A stretch of 64,000 bases of DNA from positions 1 to 64,000 of the forward strand of contig NZ_WIXI01000044.1 in assembly GCF_009617585.1 (NCBI RefSeq), read 5' to 3'. Below, one piece after another: positions 1-9,380 of the stretch. The notes below the pieces were generated by a model, which had not been told where the DNA came from, did not search any database, and worked only from the letters and a program-made list of their open reading frames with translations. Each line of letters starts with the position of its first letter. The first letter of the stretch is position 1. The translations under genes were made by a program, and so were the position numbers. The DNA is from Endobacterium cereale (GTDB taxonomy: Bacteria > Pseudomonadota > Alphaproteobacteria > Rhizobiales > Rhizobiaceae).

Positions 1-160
1 GATCGTTGGCATGGTCCGCGCCATCCACCGAGAGGTCGCCGGTATGGATGATGAGATCCGGCTCTTCGGCTTCAATCCACTGCAGCAGTGGCGCCCAGTT
101 GCCGTTGAAATGCGGCTTCATGGGGCTCAAGTGCGTGTCGGTGATCTGGATGACTTTCAT
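1..160 (-). CDS. Metallophosphoesterase, N-terminal part (cut by window edge)
   Basis: The first 53 codons on the minus strand start at the ATG ending at 160 and run off the window. The peptide opens with MKVIQITDTH, the D-x-H metal-binding motif of calcineurin-like phosphoesterases, followed about 30 residues later by IIHTGDLS, the second (GD) motif. This arrangement is typical of cyclic-nucleotide phosphodiesterase (CpdA/Icc)-like enzymes, which hydrolyse phosphodiesters with a two-metal centre in the cytoplasm. The substrate cannot be told from this fragment. The facing small gene at 411 is divergent, so the 250 bases between them hold both promoters. Confidence 0.8.
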   Translation of the reverse strand, partial: MKVIQITDTHLSPMKPHFNGNWAPLLQWIEAEEPDLIIHTGDLSVDGADHAND

Positions 161-410
161 GGGGCAAACTCCAACATTCCGGCGGGCGGCCTTCATGGCG
201 CCGCGCATCTGTTGAGCGGCGTCTTAACGAGCTTGCTTGTCAGTCAAATTACAGGGGTTTCCACTTTCCTTCCATTTTCGTCATGGAACCGTCATGCGCG
301 CATCTTTCTGCGGGTTTTGCGGGAAAAGCGGAGTGCGCGGCAAGAAATCGGTGACTGAAATAAAGCTGTCGCATGAAGCGTGTATTGCCCGGCGCAAAGG
401 AGCCAAGATC

Positions 411-686
411 ATGTTTCGAGACCTCACGCTGCACCAGGCCATTCAGGACCCGCTGATCGCGCAGATGCGCAAGGCGGATGGCATCGGCATGGAGGAATTT
501 GCGACATTCATGATGAAGGCGGCCGACCATTATCGTGTCAGCCAGATCGAGGGCTTGCAGCGCCGCCGTGTCGATCAGTTCTACCGGATGATCGGTGCTG
601 GCGATATTCATGTGCCGCCGCCGCGCAACGCAGTCCGCGACGTGCCAAAACATGTGGTCAAGGGCCCGATCTGGGACCTCTGCTGA
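411..686 (+). CDS. Small conserved hypothetical protein (91 aa)
   Basis: An open frame of 91 codons starts at ATG 411, nine bases after an AAAGGAG ribosome-binding site at 396-402. The frame is open further upstream to 237, but only the 411 start has a good site. The protein is soluble, with no signal peptide, no membrane segment and no motif I recognise; it is mixed charged and aromatic (MFRDLTLHQA... ...KGPIWDLC). The function is unknown. The long antisense frame over 249-776 looks like a shadow. Confidence 0.65.
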   Translation: MFRDLTLHQAIQDPLIAQMRKADGIGMEEFATFMMKAADHYRVSQIEGLQRRRVDQFYRMIGAGDIHVPPPRNAVRDVPKHVVKGPIWDLC

Positions 687-769
687 GCCGCCACCCGCGC
701 CCGATACCCCATTGCCGAACCCGGATCTGATGCTTACACCTTGAGCGTCAATAATAACGGGTGCAGCGC

Positions 770-1591
770 ATGACATCTTCCAGCTATTTTTCCGCAGTGG
801 GCGGCCTGCCGCCCCAGACGCAGACGCTGTCCAGTAAGGCGGTGTTCACGACGGCCTACGCGGTCATTCCGAAGACCGTCATGAGCGATATCGTCACGTC
901 GGTTCTGCCGCACTGGGAAAAGACGCGGGTGTGGATTCTGGCGCGGCCGATGACCGGTTTTGCCGAGACGTTTTCGCAATATATCGTCGAGGTGGAGCCG
1001 GGTGGCGGCAGCATGCGGCCGGAGCCGGATGCGCGGGCGCAGGCCGCGATCTTTGTCGTATCCGGTGGCATGACGATCACGCTCGACGGAGAAAAGCGCG
1101 CGTTGAAGACGGGCTCGTTTGCCTATCTTCCGGCCGGTTCGGCGTGGACAATCTCAAACGATGGTGCGGAAGCCGTTCGGTTCCACTGGGTGCGAAAAGT
1201 CTTCAAGGTGGTGGAGGGGCTGGAACTGCCGCCGGCGATCTTCACCCATGAAGACGATTGCGAGATGTCGGCCATGCCGGACACCGAGGGCCGCTGGGCG
1301 ACGACGCGTTTCATCGATCCATCGGACGTGCGCTACGACATGCACCTGAACATCGTCACCTTCGAGCCGGGTGCGACCATCCCCTTCATGGAAACCCATG
1401 TCATGGAGCACGGGCTTTATGTGCTGGAGGGCAAGGCAGTGTACCGGCTGAATTCCGACTGGGTGGAGGTCGAGGCCGGCGATTTCATGTGGCTGCGCGC
1501 CTATTGCCCGCAGGCCTGTTATGCCGGTGGGCCGGGGCGTTTCCGTTATCTGCTCTACAAGGATGTGAACCGCCACGCCGACCTCTGGTGA
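770..1591 (+). CDS. allE: (S)-ureidoglycine aminohydrolase, bicupin
   Basis: 273 residues from ATG 770 (an upstream GTG at 761 is possible; neither has a clear ribosome-binding site). The product looks like AllE/YlbA, which releases ammonia from (S)-ureidoglycine to give ureidoglycolate in allantoin (purine nitrogen) breakdown. There are two cupin halves, about residues 60-140 and 185-270. The C-terminal half has the Mn-binding set E208, H210, H214 and Q248; the pattern E-x-H-x3-H with Gln 34 residues later matches the plant enzyme. Family length is about 260-275, so it looks complete. No other allantoin gene lies within the window; the rest of the pathway may lie upstream. Confidence 0.85.
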   Translation: MTSSSYFSAVGGLPPQTQTLSSKAVFTTAYAVIPKTVMSDIVTSVLPHWEKTRVWILARPMTGFAETFSQYIVEVEPGGGSMRPEPDARAQAAIFVVSGGMTITLDGEKRALKTGSFAYLPAGSAWTISNDGAEAVRFHWVRKVFKVVEGLELPPAIFTHEDDCEMSAMPDTEGRWATTRFIDPSDVRYDMHLNIVTFEPGATIPFMETHVMEHGLYVLEGKAVYRLNSDWVEVEAGDFMWLRAYCPQACYAGGPGRFRYLLYKDVNRHADLW

Positions 1592-1616
1592 GGCAGGTCT
1601 TGGCGATTTTCCTCAA

Positions 1617-1642
1617 GGAACCGGAACCCCGATCTCCACGTT
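1617..1642 (+). promoter_or_regulatory. EcfG-type general stress promoter
   Basis: GGAAC at 1617-1621, 17 bases, then CGTT at 1639-1642: an exact match to the EcfG (RpoE2/SigT-type) consensus GGAAC-N16/17-CGTT of alphaproteobacteria. Transcription would start near 1650, 25 bases before the small gene at 1674. Confidence 0.75.
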
Positions 1643-1673
1643 ATTCCGTCACAGGCAAATGATGGAGGACACC

Positions 1674-1865
1674 ATGCCGATGGCCCACGACAATTCCAAC
1701 AAGGCTCCGTCCGATGCGGTGAAATCGCTGAAGGAGGAAAAAAAGGCTCAGAGGAACGACAAGCCGGAAAGCGAACTGGACGAAGGTCTGGAAGATACGT
1801 TTCCAGCGAGCGATCCCGTATCGGCCACGCGTCCGGGCAAGGCCGGGGATGAAAACAAGCGCTGA
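1674..1865 (+). CDS. Small acidic/basic hypothetical protein, probable stress protein (63 aa)
   Basis: The start is ATG 1674, preceded by GGAGG at 1664-1668 with a five-base spacer; an ATG at 1659 in the same frame lies before that site. The protein is highly charged and probably disordered, and ends with the block LDEGLEDTFPASDPVS, a motif I know from small rhizobial proteins of unknown function. An EcfG-type promoter lies just upstream, so production in stationary phase, osmotic stress or desiccation is expected. No catalytic function can be proposed. Confidence 0.75.
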   Translation: MPMAHDNSNKAPSDAVKSLKEEKKAQRNDKPESELDEGLEDTFPASDPVSATRPGKAGDENKR

Positions 1866-2104
1866 ATGAAGCTGCATATCCGTTGATGGCATGACCAAAT
1901 GATTTTTGGCGTGTGCCGGGGGAATTTCGCGTCCGATACCGGACGAAGAAAATTCTGCCGCCTCCGCAATCTTGTCGTAATAATACCCCACGCTATCTAG
2001 TTCGAGGATCGGTCTCTGGAGGCGGGACGGATTTGATTTTTGCTATCCCCGGCACGGGCTGTGGGGCAGACTAACCAAGAGAACAAAGAGATAGCCCGGG
2101 GGTA

Positions 2105-2491
2105 ATGACGATGAGCGACCTGCAGACGCAACGCCGAATCCTGATGGTGGACGACGACGTGCTGATCGCCATGACGTCAGTCGACATGCTGGAAGAACTC
2201 GGTCACAAGGTGATCGAGGCGCATTCCGGTCATGAAGCGCTGGCACTGCTTGGCAAATCCCTCGATGGCGGCGATCGGATCGATCTCATGATCACCGACT
2301 TTTCGATGCCCGGCATGAACGGGGCCGAGCTTGCCCAGCAGGCTCGCCGTCTGGTGCCCGGCCTGCCGATCCTGCTCGCCAGCGGCTACACCGACCTGCC
2401 GGAAGGCATGGATGTCGATGTAGGACGGCTGGGCAAGCCCTATTCGCAGGAAGATCTGGCAAGCGAGATCGCCAAGGTGATGGTGGGGTGA
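2105..2491 (+). CDS. Single-domain response regulator (receiver only)
   Basis: 128 residues forming one CheY-like receiver: acidic cluster D16-D18, phospho-acceptor D65 in ITDFSMPG, the Ser/Thr switch at S93 and K111 in LGKPY. No output domain follows, so it acts by protein contact or as a phosphate sink. The start is ATG 2105 (a second ATG at 2111 is possible), with a GGGGG stretch just upstream. No histidine kinase adjoins. Sequence of this type (VDDDVLIAM..., ITDFSMPGMNG) is common as stand-alone or kinase-fused receivers in Rhizobiales. The 239 bases upstream hold no recognisable sigma factor site. Confidence 0.9.
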   Translation: MTMSDLQTQRRILMVDDDVLIAMTSVDMLEELGHKVIEAHSGHEALALLGKSLDGGDRIDLMITDFSMPGMNGAELAQQARRLVPGLPILLASGYTDLPEGMDVDVGRLGKPYSQEDLASEIAKVMVG

Positions 2492-2588
2492 AATTTCAGG
2501 CGGCAGTCTTGTCGCCTTGCGGCGCTTGTCTGCGATCAATGAATTCCGACCGGATTGCCGGGATGGTGTTCCGTGATCGGAGGATGTG

Positions 2589-3188
2589 ATGATGCTGCGC
2601 TATGAGACGGACAGGCTGATCGTGCGTCGGCCGAATGTGGCCGACCTCGGCGATTATCTCGCCTTCAGGAATCATCCCCAAAATCTGAGCATGCAGCCCG
2701 CTGACCCGGCAACGCCCGACAGGGCGTCGGCGCTACTGGCCCGGCAGGCCGAGATGCCGGTCGGCGTCGAAAATATCTGGGTGATGCTCGCCGTGGAACT
2801 TAAGGGCGAGCATCGCATGATCGGCGAGGTGGGCGTGTTTCTTTTCGACAAAACCGCTAGTCTCGGAAATCTCGGCTGGATCATCCATGCCGATTTTCAG
2901 CAGCGCGGCTATGCGCATGAAGCGGTTCAGACGCTTTTCCATTACGTGTTCGACGTGGAGGGACTGCGTCGGGTGACAGGAAATTGCCCGACCTATAACG
3001 ACGCTTCCTTTCGGCTGATGGAAAAACTGGGCATGCGCCGTGAAGCCCATATGCGCCAGAGCCGGCAATGGAAGGGCGACTGGTTCGATGAATATGCCTA
3101 TGCGCTTTTGCGCGACGAGTGGCAAAGCCCGGAAAAACCTCTGGTCGTGAATGCCTTTGACGGTGGTCAGGCGCAAAACAATGACTGA
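2589..3188 (+). CDS. GNAT-family N-acetyltransferase (RimJ/RimL-like)
   Basis: 199 residues. Three start codons stand in a row (GTG 2586, ATG 2589, ATG 2592); GGAGG at 2579-2583 favours 2589 or 2592. The opening ETDRLIVRRPNVADLGDYL is the usual beginning of RimJ/RimL-type acetyltransferases. The acetyl-CoA loop is at QQRGYAHEA, after LGWIIHADF, and the closing NDASFRLMEKLGMRREAHMR block is typical. These enzymes acetylate protein N-termini or small amines; the substrate is unknown. It is a monocistron between the receiver gene and the secreted protein. Confidence 0.88.
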   Translation: MMLRYETDRLIVRRPNVADLGDYLAFRNHPQNLSMQPADPATPDRASALLARQAEMPVGVENIWVMLAVELKGEHRMIGEVGVFLFDKTASLGNLGWIIHADFQQRGYAHEAVQTLFHYVFDVEGLRRVTGNCPTYNDASFRLMEKLGMRREAHMRQSRQWKGDWFDEYAYALLRDEWQSPEKPLVVNAFDGGQAQNND

Positions 3189-3345
3189 AGCGGGCCAGAC
3201 GAATCTGACAGATCGCGACGTGCTTTAGGTGCTAACTATGCTGATCGGGATTTCGACATGGGCTGACTGACGTTACGTCAGGCGTATTGTCTAAAATCCA
3301 TGCAGCGCCACATCATCCGCAAAATTCAATCAGATATCGGCGGCG

Positions 3346-4263
3346 ATGAAAGTTTTGCCGCGCGGAAGGTGCTATTTGCGAAATTTATCGTTTCGGCCTG
3401 CGCTTGCCGGTATGCTGGCATTGTTCGCGTGTGTTTCGGAAACGGCCTTGGCCGAACCGACGGAGCCAGCGGCATTGGCGGCGGCACAGGCATTTCTGGC
3501 CGACCCGAAAGCGGAATTTAAGCTTGAAAAATTCATGTTTCGACATCGGACAGATTTGTCGAAGATTGCTGCTGGTGTGCAGGCACAGGCATTTGGCGGG
3601 GCGAAGATCGTTTTTTCCGATGGCGCGGTGGCCATTGCTGCCACCGAGGTTGCCATGCCGAAGCTGACCCAGACATTTTACATCCGGCTTCGCTTTGAAA
3701 ATATGCGGTGGACGGTGTCGGACTGGCTGAATTTTCGCGATCTTGAGACCAATGCCATGGTTATGGCCGCTGCCGAAAAAGCCACGCAAGCGGAATGGGA
3801 CCGGCAGCGCGTCGTAATGGGGATGGCAGCGCTCGACATGGATCTTGAAAACATGAGGCAAAACATGCGCTTTATGTATGGTAGCGACGAGGAGATGATG
3901 GTTGCTCTGGCGCCTGTTCTCGCCGATCTGACAGCCTTGTGTCGAACCGTTGCCAGAACCGAAGCGGTGAGGCCGCTTGTGACAAGTGTCGCGAATGCAG
4001 ATATGGCAAGCATCGCGCCGGAGGTGGCGGCGATTGTCGAGGTGGCGCGTGAGCAGGGTGTTATCGTGTTCGCGCGGGAAGGCGACAGTGGTCTTCTCGG
4101 CATGGCGGGGATGCTGCCCGACGGTACGAGGCGGCAGTTGCTCAGCCGCTATCTGCTCTGCACGCCGGATGAAAAATCGCTCTCGCTTCAGGGGCGGCTA
4201 ATTGGCCCCGATTTCTATGCCATCCGCGATCTGGGAGATGGCGTCTATTTCGTCAGGCGCTGA
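3346..4263 (+). CDS. Exported protein of unknown function (305 aa)
   Basis: The N-terminus has a basic stretch, a hydrophobic core (PALAGMLALFACV) and a likely signal-peptidase site at ALA-EP near residue 36, so the mature protein should be periplasmic. The mature part is alpha/beta mixed, with the segment TQTFYIRLRFENMRWTVSDW and two Cys (C199 region and C273 region) that could pair. I recognise no family. The start at ATG 3346 gives a complete signal peptide but has only a weak ribosome-binding site. A shared terminator at 4328-4359 separates it from convergent dctA. Confidence 0.75.
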   Translation: MKVLPRGRCYLRNLSFRPALAGMLALFACVSETALAEPTEPAALAAAQAFLADPKAEFKLEKFMFRHRTDLSKIAAGVQAQAFGGAKIVFSDGAVAIAATEVAMPKLTQTFYIRLRFENMRWTVSDWLNFRDLETNAMVMAAAEKATQAEWDRQRVVMGMAALDMDLENMRQNMRFMYGSDEEMMVALAPVLADLTALCRTVARTEAVRPLVTSVANADMASIAPEVAAIVEVAREQGVIVFAREGDSGLLGMAGMLPDGTRRQLLSRYLLCTPDEKSLSLQGRLIGPDFYAIRDLGDGVYFVRR

Positions 4264-4325
4264 CCCTTTGCAGGACACCGGCCGACGGATGTTCGCGGAC
4301 CAAGGCAGCAACTGTTGTCAAACAC

Positions 4326-4361
4326 CAAAAAGCCCGAAGCATTACTGCTCCGGGCTTTTCT
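4326..4361. terminator. Bidirectional rho-independent terminator
   Basis: Perfect nine-base stem AAAAGCCCG / CGGGCTTTT (4328-4336 and 4351-4359), flanked by A-run and T-run, between convergent genes ending at 4263 (+) and 4384 (-). It can stop both transcripts. Confidence 0.85.
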
Positions 4362-4383
4362 TGCGGGTCTTGGGAGGACCTGA

Positions 4384-5709
4384 TTATTCGGCGGGCTGCA
4401 ATGCTGCCGGTGCCGGTTCGCCGGTCAGCTGGCCGGACATCGCCTTGTCGAGCATCGACTTGTCCAGTTCGCCTTCCCAGCGGGCAACCACGATAGTGGC
4501 GACCGCGTTGCCGACGAGGTTGGTCAGCGCGCGGCATTCCGACATGAAGCGGTCGATGCCGAGGATCAGCGCCATGCCGGCGACCGGGACGGCCGGTACG
4601 ACAGAGAGCGTGGCGGCAAGCGTGATGAAGCCGGCGCCGGTGATGCCGGCGGCACCCTTGGACGACAGCATGGCCACCAGCAGAAGCAGGATCTGGTCCG
4701 TCAGCGACAGGTCGATGCCGGTTGCCTGGGCGATGAAGAGAGCAGCCAGCGTCATGTAGATGTTGGTGCCGTCGAGGTTGAAGGAATAACCCGTCGGGAT
4801 GACGAGGCCGACAACCGAGCGCTTGCAGCCGGCGCGTTCCATCTTCTGCATCAGGTTCGGCAGGGCCGCTTCCGACGAGGACGTGCCGAGAACGAGCAGC
4901 AGTTCCTCCTTGATGTAGCGGATCAAAGCAAAGATGGAGAAGCCATTGTATTTGGCAACCGCACCGAGCACGACGACTACGAACAGAACTGCGGTAATGT
5001 AGAACGTCAGGATGAGGAAGGCGAGGTTGGCGACCGAGCCGATGCCATACTTGCCGATGGTGAATGCCATGGCGCCAAAGGCGCCGATCGGGGCGGCTTT
5101 CATCAGGATGGCGACGAGGCGGAAGATCGGGGTGGTGAGCGCGGTCAGGAAGTCGAGAACCGGCTTGCCCTTTTCGCCGACCATGCCAAGCGAAATGCCG
5201 AACAGGACCGAGAAGAACAGGACCTGCAGGATATCACCCTGTGCGAATGCGCCGACGATGGTTTCCGGGATGATGTTCATCAGGAAGCCGGTGATCGTCG
5301 TTTCATGCGCCTTGGTGGCGTAGGATGCGACTGCCTTGCCGTCGAGCGAGGCCGGGTCGATGTTCATGCCGGCGCCGGGCTGCAGCACGTTGCCGACGAT
5401 CAGGCCAACGATGAGCGCCAGTGTCGAGAAGCAGAGGAAGTAGAGCATCGCCTTGCCGGCGACGCGACCGACCTTCTTCAGGTCCGACATGCCGGCAATG
5501 CCGGTGGCGACGGTGAGGAAGATGACGGGGGCGATGATCATTTTCACCAGACGGATGAAGGCGTCACCCAGCGGCTTCAGGCTGGCGCCGAAATCCGGAT
5601 AGAAATGGCCGAGCAGCATGCCGGCGACAATCGCCACGATGACCTGGAAATACAGGTGGCGATAGAATGGCAGGGCCTCCGCCTTGGGGGCGGGTGCGTG
5701 GATATCCAT
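4384..5709 (-). CDS. dctA: C4-dicarboxylate:cation symporter DctA
   Basis: 441 residues, the usual DctA length. The inner-membrane protein imports succinate, fumarate and malate with protons or sodium. Hydrophobic segments run throughout, and the DAACS-family signatures are present: the serine-rich loop [14 protein letters not shown] and the [21 protein letters not shown] segment that lines the substrate site. The start ATG 5709 follows GGAGGACATC. A sigma-54 promoter (5779-5793) and a perfect palindrome for DctD (5870-5885) lie upstream, and dctB-dctD are divergent, so it should be induced by C4-dicarboxylates. In rhizobia this system feeds bacteroids; here only free-living or symbiotic growth on dicarboxylates can be inferred. 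Confidence 0.97.
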   Translation of the reverse strand: MDIHAPAPKAEALPFYRHLYFQVIVAIVAGMLLGHFYPDFGASLKPLGDAFIRLVKMIIAPVIFLTVATGIAGMSDLKKVGRVAGKAMLYFLCFSTLALIVGLIVGNVLQPGAGMNIDPASLDGKAVASYATKAHETTITGFLMNIIPETIVGAFAQGDILQVLFFSVLFGISLGMVGEKGKPVLDFLTALTTPIFRLVAILMKAAPIGAFGAMAFTIGKYGIGSVANLAFLILTFYITAVLFVVVVLGAVAKYNGFSIFALIRYIKEELLLVLGTSSSEAALPNLMQKMERAGCKRSVVGLVIPTGYSFNLDGTNIYMTLAALFIAQATGIDLSLTDQILLLLVAMLSSKGAAGITGAGFITLAATLSVVPAVPVAGMALILGIDRFMSECRALTNLVGNAVATIVVARWEGELDKSMLDKAMSGQLTGEPAPAALQPAE

Positions 5710-5778
5710 GATGTCCTCCAGTTGCCCCGCTCAAGGTTTCCTACCCGGGGCAGCAGTTGATAGAATGCAAGGAGAGCA

Positions 5779-5793
5779 GCAAGGGGCGTGCCA
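5779..5793 (-). promoter_or_regulatory. Sigma-54 (RpoN) promoter of dctA
   Basis: On the minus strand the sequence is TGGCAC-GCCCC-TTGC, an exact -24/-12 element (TGGCAC-N5-TTGC). It lies 70 bases before the dctA start, giving a leader of nearly 60 bases. Confidence 0.92.
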
Positions 5794-5869
5794 GTTTGCG
5801 TTTCAATCGATTAAGCCATTGAAATGACAAGTGCCAATTTGATCTGGATTAAGTTTTCGTTTGCAATTT

Positions 5870-5885
5870 GTGCGGATATCCGCAC
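5870..5885. promoter_or_regulatory. Palindromic activator site, probable DctD UAS
   Basis: GTGCGGATATCCGCAC is a perfect 16-base palindrome about 80 bases upstream of the dctA -24 element and just before dctB. Its place and symmetry fit the upstream activating sequence bound by dimers of the NtrC-type activator DctD. A second, weaker site, as known in Sinorhizobium, is not obvious to me. Confidence 0.75.
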
Positions 5886-5910
5886 TTTCTGTTGATGGCT
5901 GTGTGAAATC

Positions 5911-7821
5911 ATGCTCATTGGCGATATGTCAAAATCCATGCGCCAGCAGACCGAACACATGTTGCTCCGGCAGTTTCGTCGGGCATGGGCCATGTTTGCC
6001 GTAGCGGCATTGTGCCTAGCCTTGGTTCTTGGCTTTCTGGTGGAACATTTCGGCCGGGTTTCGGCTCTGGAGAGGCTAGAGGCTCAGGGAAGAACGGAGG
6101 CGGACCTCAAGGTCGCGTTGTTGCGTGCCTCGCTCGAGCGGCCGCGGGCGCTGCCGCTGCTTCTGGCCGGTGACCGCGATGTGCGCGATGCGCTGACCGA
6201 TCCTGCCGGACCGCGAGCGACCGAGCGGCGCGAGGCTCTGGATGCCAAGCTGGAAGATCTAGTCGTTCAGACCAATGCCTCGGTCATCTATGTGATCGGG
6301 CTCGATGGTATCGCGATCGCCTCCAGCAATTGGCGCGAACCGACCAGTTTCGTCGGCAATGATTATGCCTTTCGCGCCTATTTTTCGGGGGCGATGAAGG
6401 GCGGATCGGCCGAGCATTTTGCGCTCGGCAGCGTCAGCAAGCGGGCGGGGCTTTATATCTCGCAGCGCGTTGGCCCGGCGGAAGCGCCGCTCGGCGTCGT
6501 GGTCGCCAAGATGGAATTCGACCAGCTGGAGGCGGATTGGCGCAATTCCGGCCGACCGTCCTATGTGGTTGACAACAATCATGTCGTGCTGGTTTCGAGT
6601 GTTCCCTCGTGGCGGTTCATGACGACACAGTCGCTGCAGCCGGAAGATCTGGGCGCGATCCGTGAAAGCCTGCAATTCGGCGATGCACCGCTTCTGCCAC
6701 TGCCGTTTTCGCGCGAGCGGATGGTGAATGACGGCGCGGCGATCCTGTGGGCGGTGATGCCGGGCGAGGCGGGCCCGCAGGACTTTTTACGCATCACGGC
6801 GCCGATCGCTTCTACGCCGTGGCGGTTCGAATATCTGATGCCGATCCGTCTGCCGCTTGCCGACGCCATGCGCGAGGCGCGACTGACCGCACTTATTGGC
6901 TGGGCTGGTCTCGTGGCGCTGGCGGGCCTGATGTTGCGACGCCGGCAGGTGACGGTGATGACGATTGCCGGGGAACAGCGTGCCCGCGAGGAGCTGGAGG
7001 AACGGGTGGCGGCGCGCACGATCGACCTCAGTCTGGCGCGTGACCGGCTGGAGGCGGAAATCGCCGACCATGAGATGACCGATCGCAAACTGCATGCCGT
7101 GCAGCAGGATCTGGTGCAGGCCAACCGGCTGGCGATCCTGGGACAGGTGGCGGCCGGCGTAGCGCATGAGATCAACCAGCCGGTGGCGACCATTCGCGCC
7201 TATGCCGACAATTCCAAGATTTTTCTCGCACGCGGCAAAACGGAAAATGCGCTGGAAAATCTTGACCTGATCGCTTCGCTGACAGAGCGGATCGGTGTGA
7301 TTACCGAAGACCTGAAAGCGTTGGCGCGAAAAGGCCGTTCGGAAGCGGTGCCGGTTATCTTGAAGGATGTGCTCGATGGCGCGCTGATGCTGGTGCGCAG
7401 CCGTTTTGCCGGACGTCTGGATACGCTGACGATCTTTCCGCCGCCGCAAGGTCTGCAGGTGATGGGCAGCCGGTTGCGGTTGGAGCAGGTATTTATCAAT
7501 CTCATCCTCAATGCGCTGGAAGCCGTCGAGGGGCAGACGGATGCGCATATCACCGTCACCACCGAAGTGGCGGGTGAGCGCGTGGCGATCCGTGTGTCGG
7601 ATAACGGCCCCGGTGTGCCGGAGAAAATTCTGGCGTCAATGTTCGAGCCGTTCAATTCCTCCAAGGAGCGCGGTTTGGGGCTGGGACTCGTCATCTCCAA
7701 GGATATCGTTTCGGATTATGGCGGGCGCATCGAGGTGGAAAGCGAGCCGGGTCATACCTGCTTCACCGTGCTTCTGGCGCGGGTGATGGCGGACGAAGGC
7801 ACTGAAGAGGCAAAAGTATGA
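5911..7821 (+). CDS. dctB: C4-dicarboxylate sensor histidine kinase DctB
   Basis: 636 residues. A membrane segment near residues 24-48 and another near 325-345 enclose a periplasmic sensor domain of about 275 residues, the double-PAS (Cache) type that binds C4-dicarboxylates. A coiled coil follows ([19 protein letters not shown]), then the kinase core: H-box VAHEINQP with H419, N-box [10 protein letters not shown]1 DNGPGVP and G2 GLGLGLVIS. It phosphorylates DctD. The gene is divergent from dctA and overlaps dctD by four bases (ATGA). The first ATG of the frame at 5911 is used; an internal ATG at 5938 is also possible. Confidence 0.96.
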   Translation: MLIGDMSKSMRQQTEHMLLRQFRRAWAMFAVAALCLALVLGFLVEHFGRVSALERLEAQGRTEADLKVALLRASLERPRALPLLLAGDRDVRDALTDPAGPRATERREALDAKLEDLVVQTNASVIYVIGLDGIAIASSNWREPTSFVGNDYAFRAYFSGAMKGGSAEHFALGSVSKRAGLYISQRVGPAEAPLGVVVAKMEFDQLEADWRNSGRPSYVVDNNHVVLVSSVPSWRFMTTQSLQPEDLGAIRESLQFGDAPLLPLPFSRERMVNDGAAILWAVMPGEAGPQDFLRITAPIASTPWRFEYLMPIRLPLADAMREARLTALIGWAGLVALAGLMLRRRQVTVMTIAGEQRAREELEERVAARTIDLSLARDRLEAEIADHEMTDRKLHAVQQDLVQANRLAILGQVAAGVAHEINQPVATIRAYADNSKIFLARGKTENALENLDLIASLTERIGVITEDLKALARKGRSEAVPVILKDVLDGALMLVRSRFAGRLDTLTIFPPPQGLQVMGSRLRLEQVFINLILNALEAVEGQTDAHITVTTEVAGERVAIRVSDNGPGVPEKILASMFEPFNSSKERGLGLGLVISKDIVSDYGGRIEVESEPGHTCFTVLLARVMADEGTEEAKV

Positions 7822-9167
7822 ACGACGCGACAAAAGTTTTTCTGATCGATGACGATGCCGATCTGTTGCGTGCTACCGGGCAGACGTTGGAACTGGCCGG
7901 TTTCGAGGCCGCGCTGTTTACCTCCGCAACCGATGCGCTGTCGCGTCTGAACGCGGGCTTTGACGGGGTGATCGTCTCCGATATTCGCATGCCGGGGCTG
8001 GATGGTCTGGAGCTGTTCTCGCGCGTCAGGGATCTGGATGCGGAATTGCCGGTGATCCTGATGACCGGGCATGGCGATATTCCGATGGCGGTGAAGGCCA
8101 TTCAGGATGGTGTCTACGACTTCATCGCCAAGCCTTTCGCCACCGACAGGTTGCTGCAATGCATTCGACGGGCTGCCGAAAAACGGCGGCTGACGATGGA
8201 AAACCGGCGGCTGCGGCTGGCTGCGGCCGAAGGCGGGGCGGGGCCGCAACTGCTGGGCCAGACGCCTGTGATGGTGCGGCTGCGGCAGACCTTGAAACAG
8301 ATTGCCGACACTGATGTCGATGTGCTGGTGACCGGTGAGACCGGCAGCGGCAAGGAAGTGGTGGCGAGCCTGCTGCATCAATGGGGTCGTCGTGCCCGAG
8401 GGCATTTTGTGGCGCTGAACTGTGGCGCGCTGCCTGAGCAGATCATTGAAAGCGAGCTGTTTGGGCACGAGCCAGGGGCCTTTACCGGCGCGCAGAAAAA
8501 ACGTGTCGGCCGTATCGAACATGCCGATGGCGGTACGCTGTTTCTCGACGAGATCGAAAGCATGCCGATGGCGACGCAGGTGCGCATGTTGCGTGTGCTG
8601 GAAATGCGCGAGGTGGCGCCACTGGGTACCAATGATATCCGGCCGGTCGATCTGCGTGTCGTGGCAGCGGCCAAGGTGGATCTTGGCGACCCTGGACAGC
8701 GGGCGAGTTTTCGTGAGGACCTTTATTATCGCCTGAATGTGGTTTCGCTGTCGATCCCGCCGCTGCGCGAGCGGCGCGAGGATATCCCGCTGCTCTTCCA
8801 ATATTTTGCCGAAAAGGCGGCGCGACGGTTTTCCCGCGATGTGCCCGTCATGTCGGATGCGGTGACGCGTTATCTTGCCGACCACCACTGGCCGGGCAAT
8901 GTTCGCGAGCTTTCACATTTTGCCGAGCGCATCACGTTGGGCCTTGAGCCGGTGCCGGTGTCTGCTGGCGTGCTGACGGAGAGGGGAGGGGTTCTTTCTC
9001 TGCCTGAACGCGTCGATGCGCATGAGGCGGAGATCATTCGCGACACGCTGACCTCCTTCAACGGCGATGTGCAACAGACCATCGCGGCTTTGAAAATTCC
9101 GCGAAAGACCTTTTACGACAAGCTGCAGCGTCATGGTATCGTGCGTTCCGATTTTGCCGGGCGGTGA
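7818..9167 (+). CDS. dctD: NtrC-family sigma-54 activator DctD
   Basis: 449 residues in three parts. The receiver (1-120) has phospho-acceptor D55 in VSDIRMPG. The AAA+ domain (about 145-380) has Walker A GETGSGKE at 173-180, the sigma-54 contact loop GAFTGA at 220-225 and Walker B TLFLDEIE. The C-terminus is a Fis-type helix-turn-helix ([23 protein letters not shown]). After phosphorylation by DctB it should open the RpoN promoter of dctA. The start ATG overlaps the dctB stop, giving tight co-translation. Confidence 0.97.
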   Translation: MNDATKVFLIDDDADLLRATGQTLELAGFEAALFTSATDALSRLNAGFDGVIVSDIRMPGLDGLELFSRVRDLDAELPVILMTGHGDIPMAVKAIQDGVYDFIAKPFATDRLLQCIRRAAEKRRLTMENRRLRLAAAEGGAGPQLLGQTPVMVRLRQTLKQIADTDVDVLVTGETGSGKEVVASLLHQWGRRARGHFVALNCGALPEQIIESELFGHEPGAFTGAQKKRVGRIEHADGGTLFLDEIESMPMATQVRMLRVLEMREVAPLGTNDIRPVDLRVVAAAKVDLGDPGQRASFREDLYYRLNVVSLSIPPLRERREDIPLLFQYFAEKAARRFSRDVPVMSDAVTRYLADHHWPGNVRELSHFAERITLGLEPVPVSAGVLTERGGVLSLPERVDAHEAEIIRDTLTSFNGDVQQTIAALKIPRKTFYDKLQRHGIVRSDFAGR

Positions 9168-9380
9168 GGGCGGGCGTTTACCTGATCGGCTCTCGGATGA
9201 TGATTTTTACGAATTATTTTAAATCTTTTAAATCAATGACATGAGCAATCGAAAGGGTAGATTTCTCAGTGTTTTGAAGGGTGCCAGGATAGCACGGGGA
9301 GGGGTGGTCGAAAGGACCTGTTAACCTTTATTTTCTATCTCTTATCCGTTCGTGCCACTCCTGTCCTTCGTTCGGTGCCC

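Noticed and set aside
249..776. 175-codon minus-strand frame opposite the 91-codon gene
   Set aside because: The plus-strand frame has the ribosome-binding site and better composition; the minus frame has neither.
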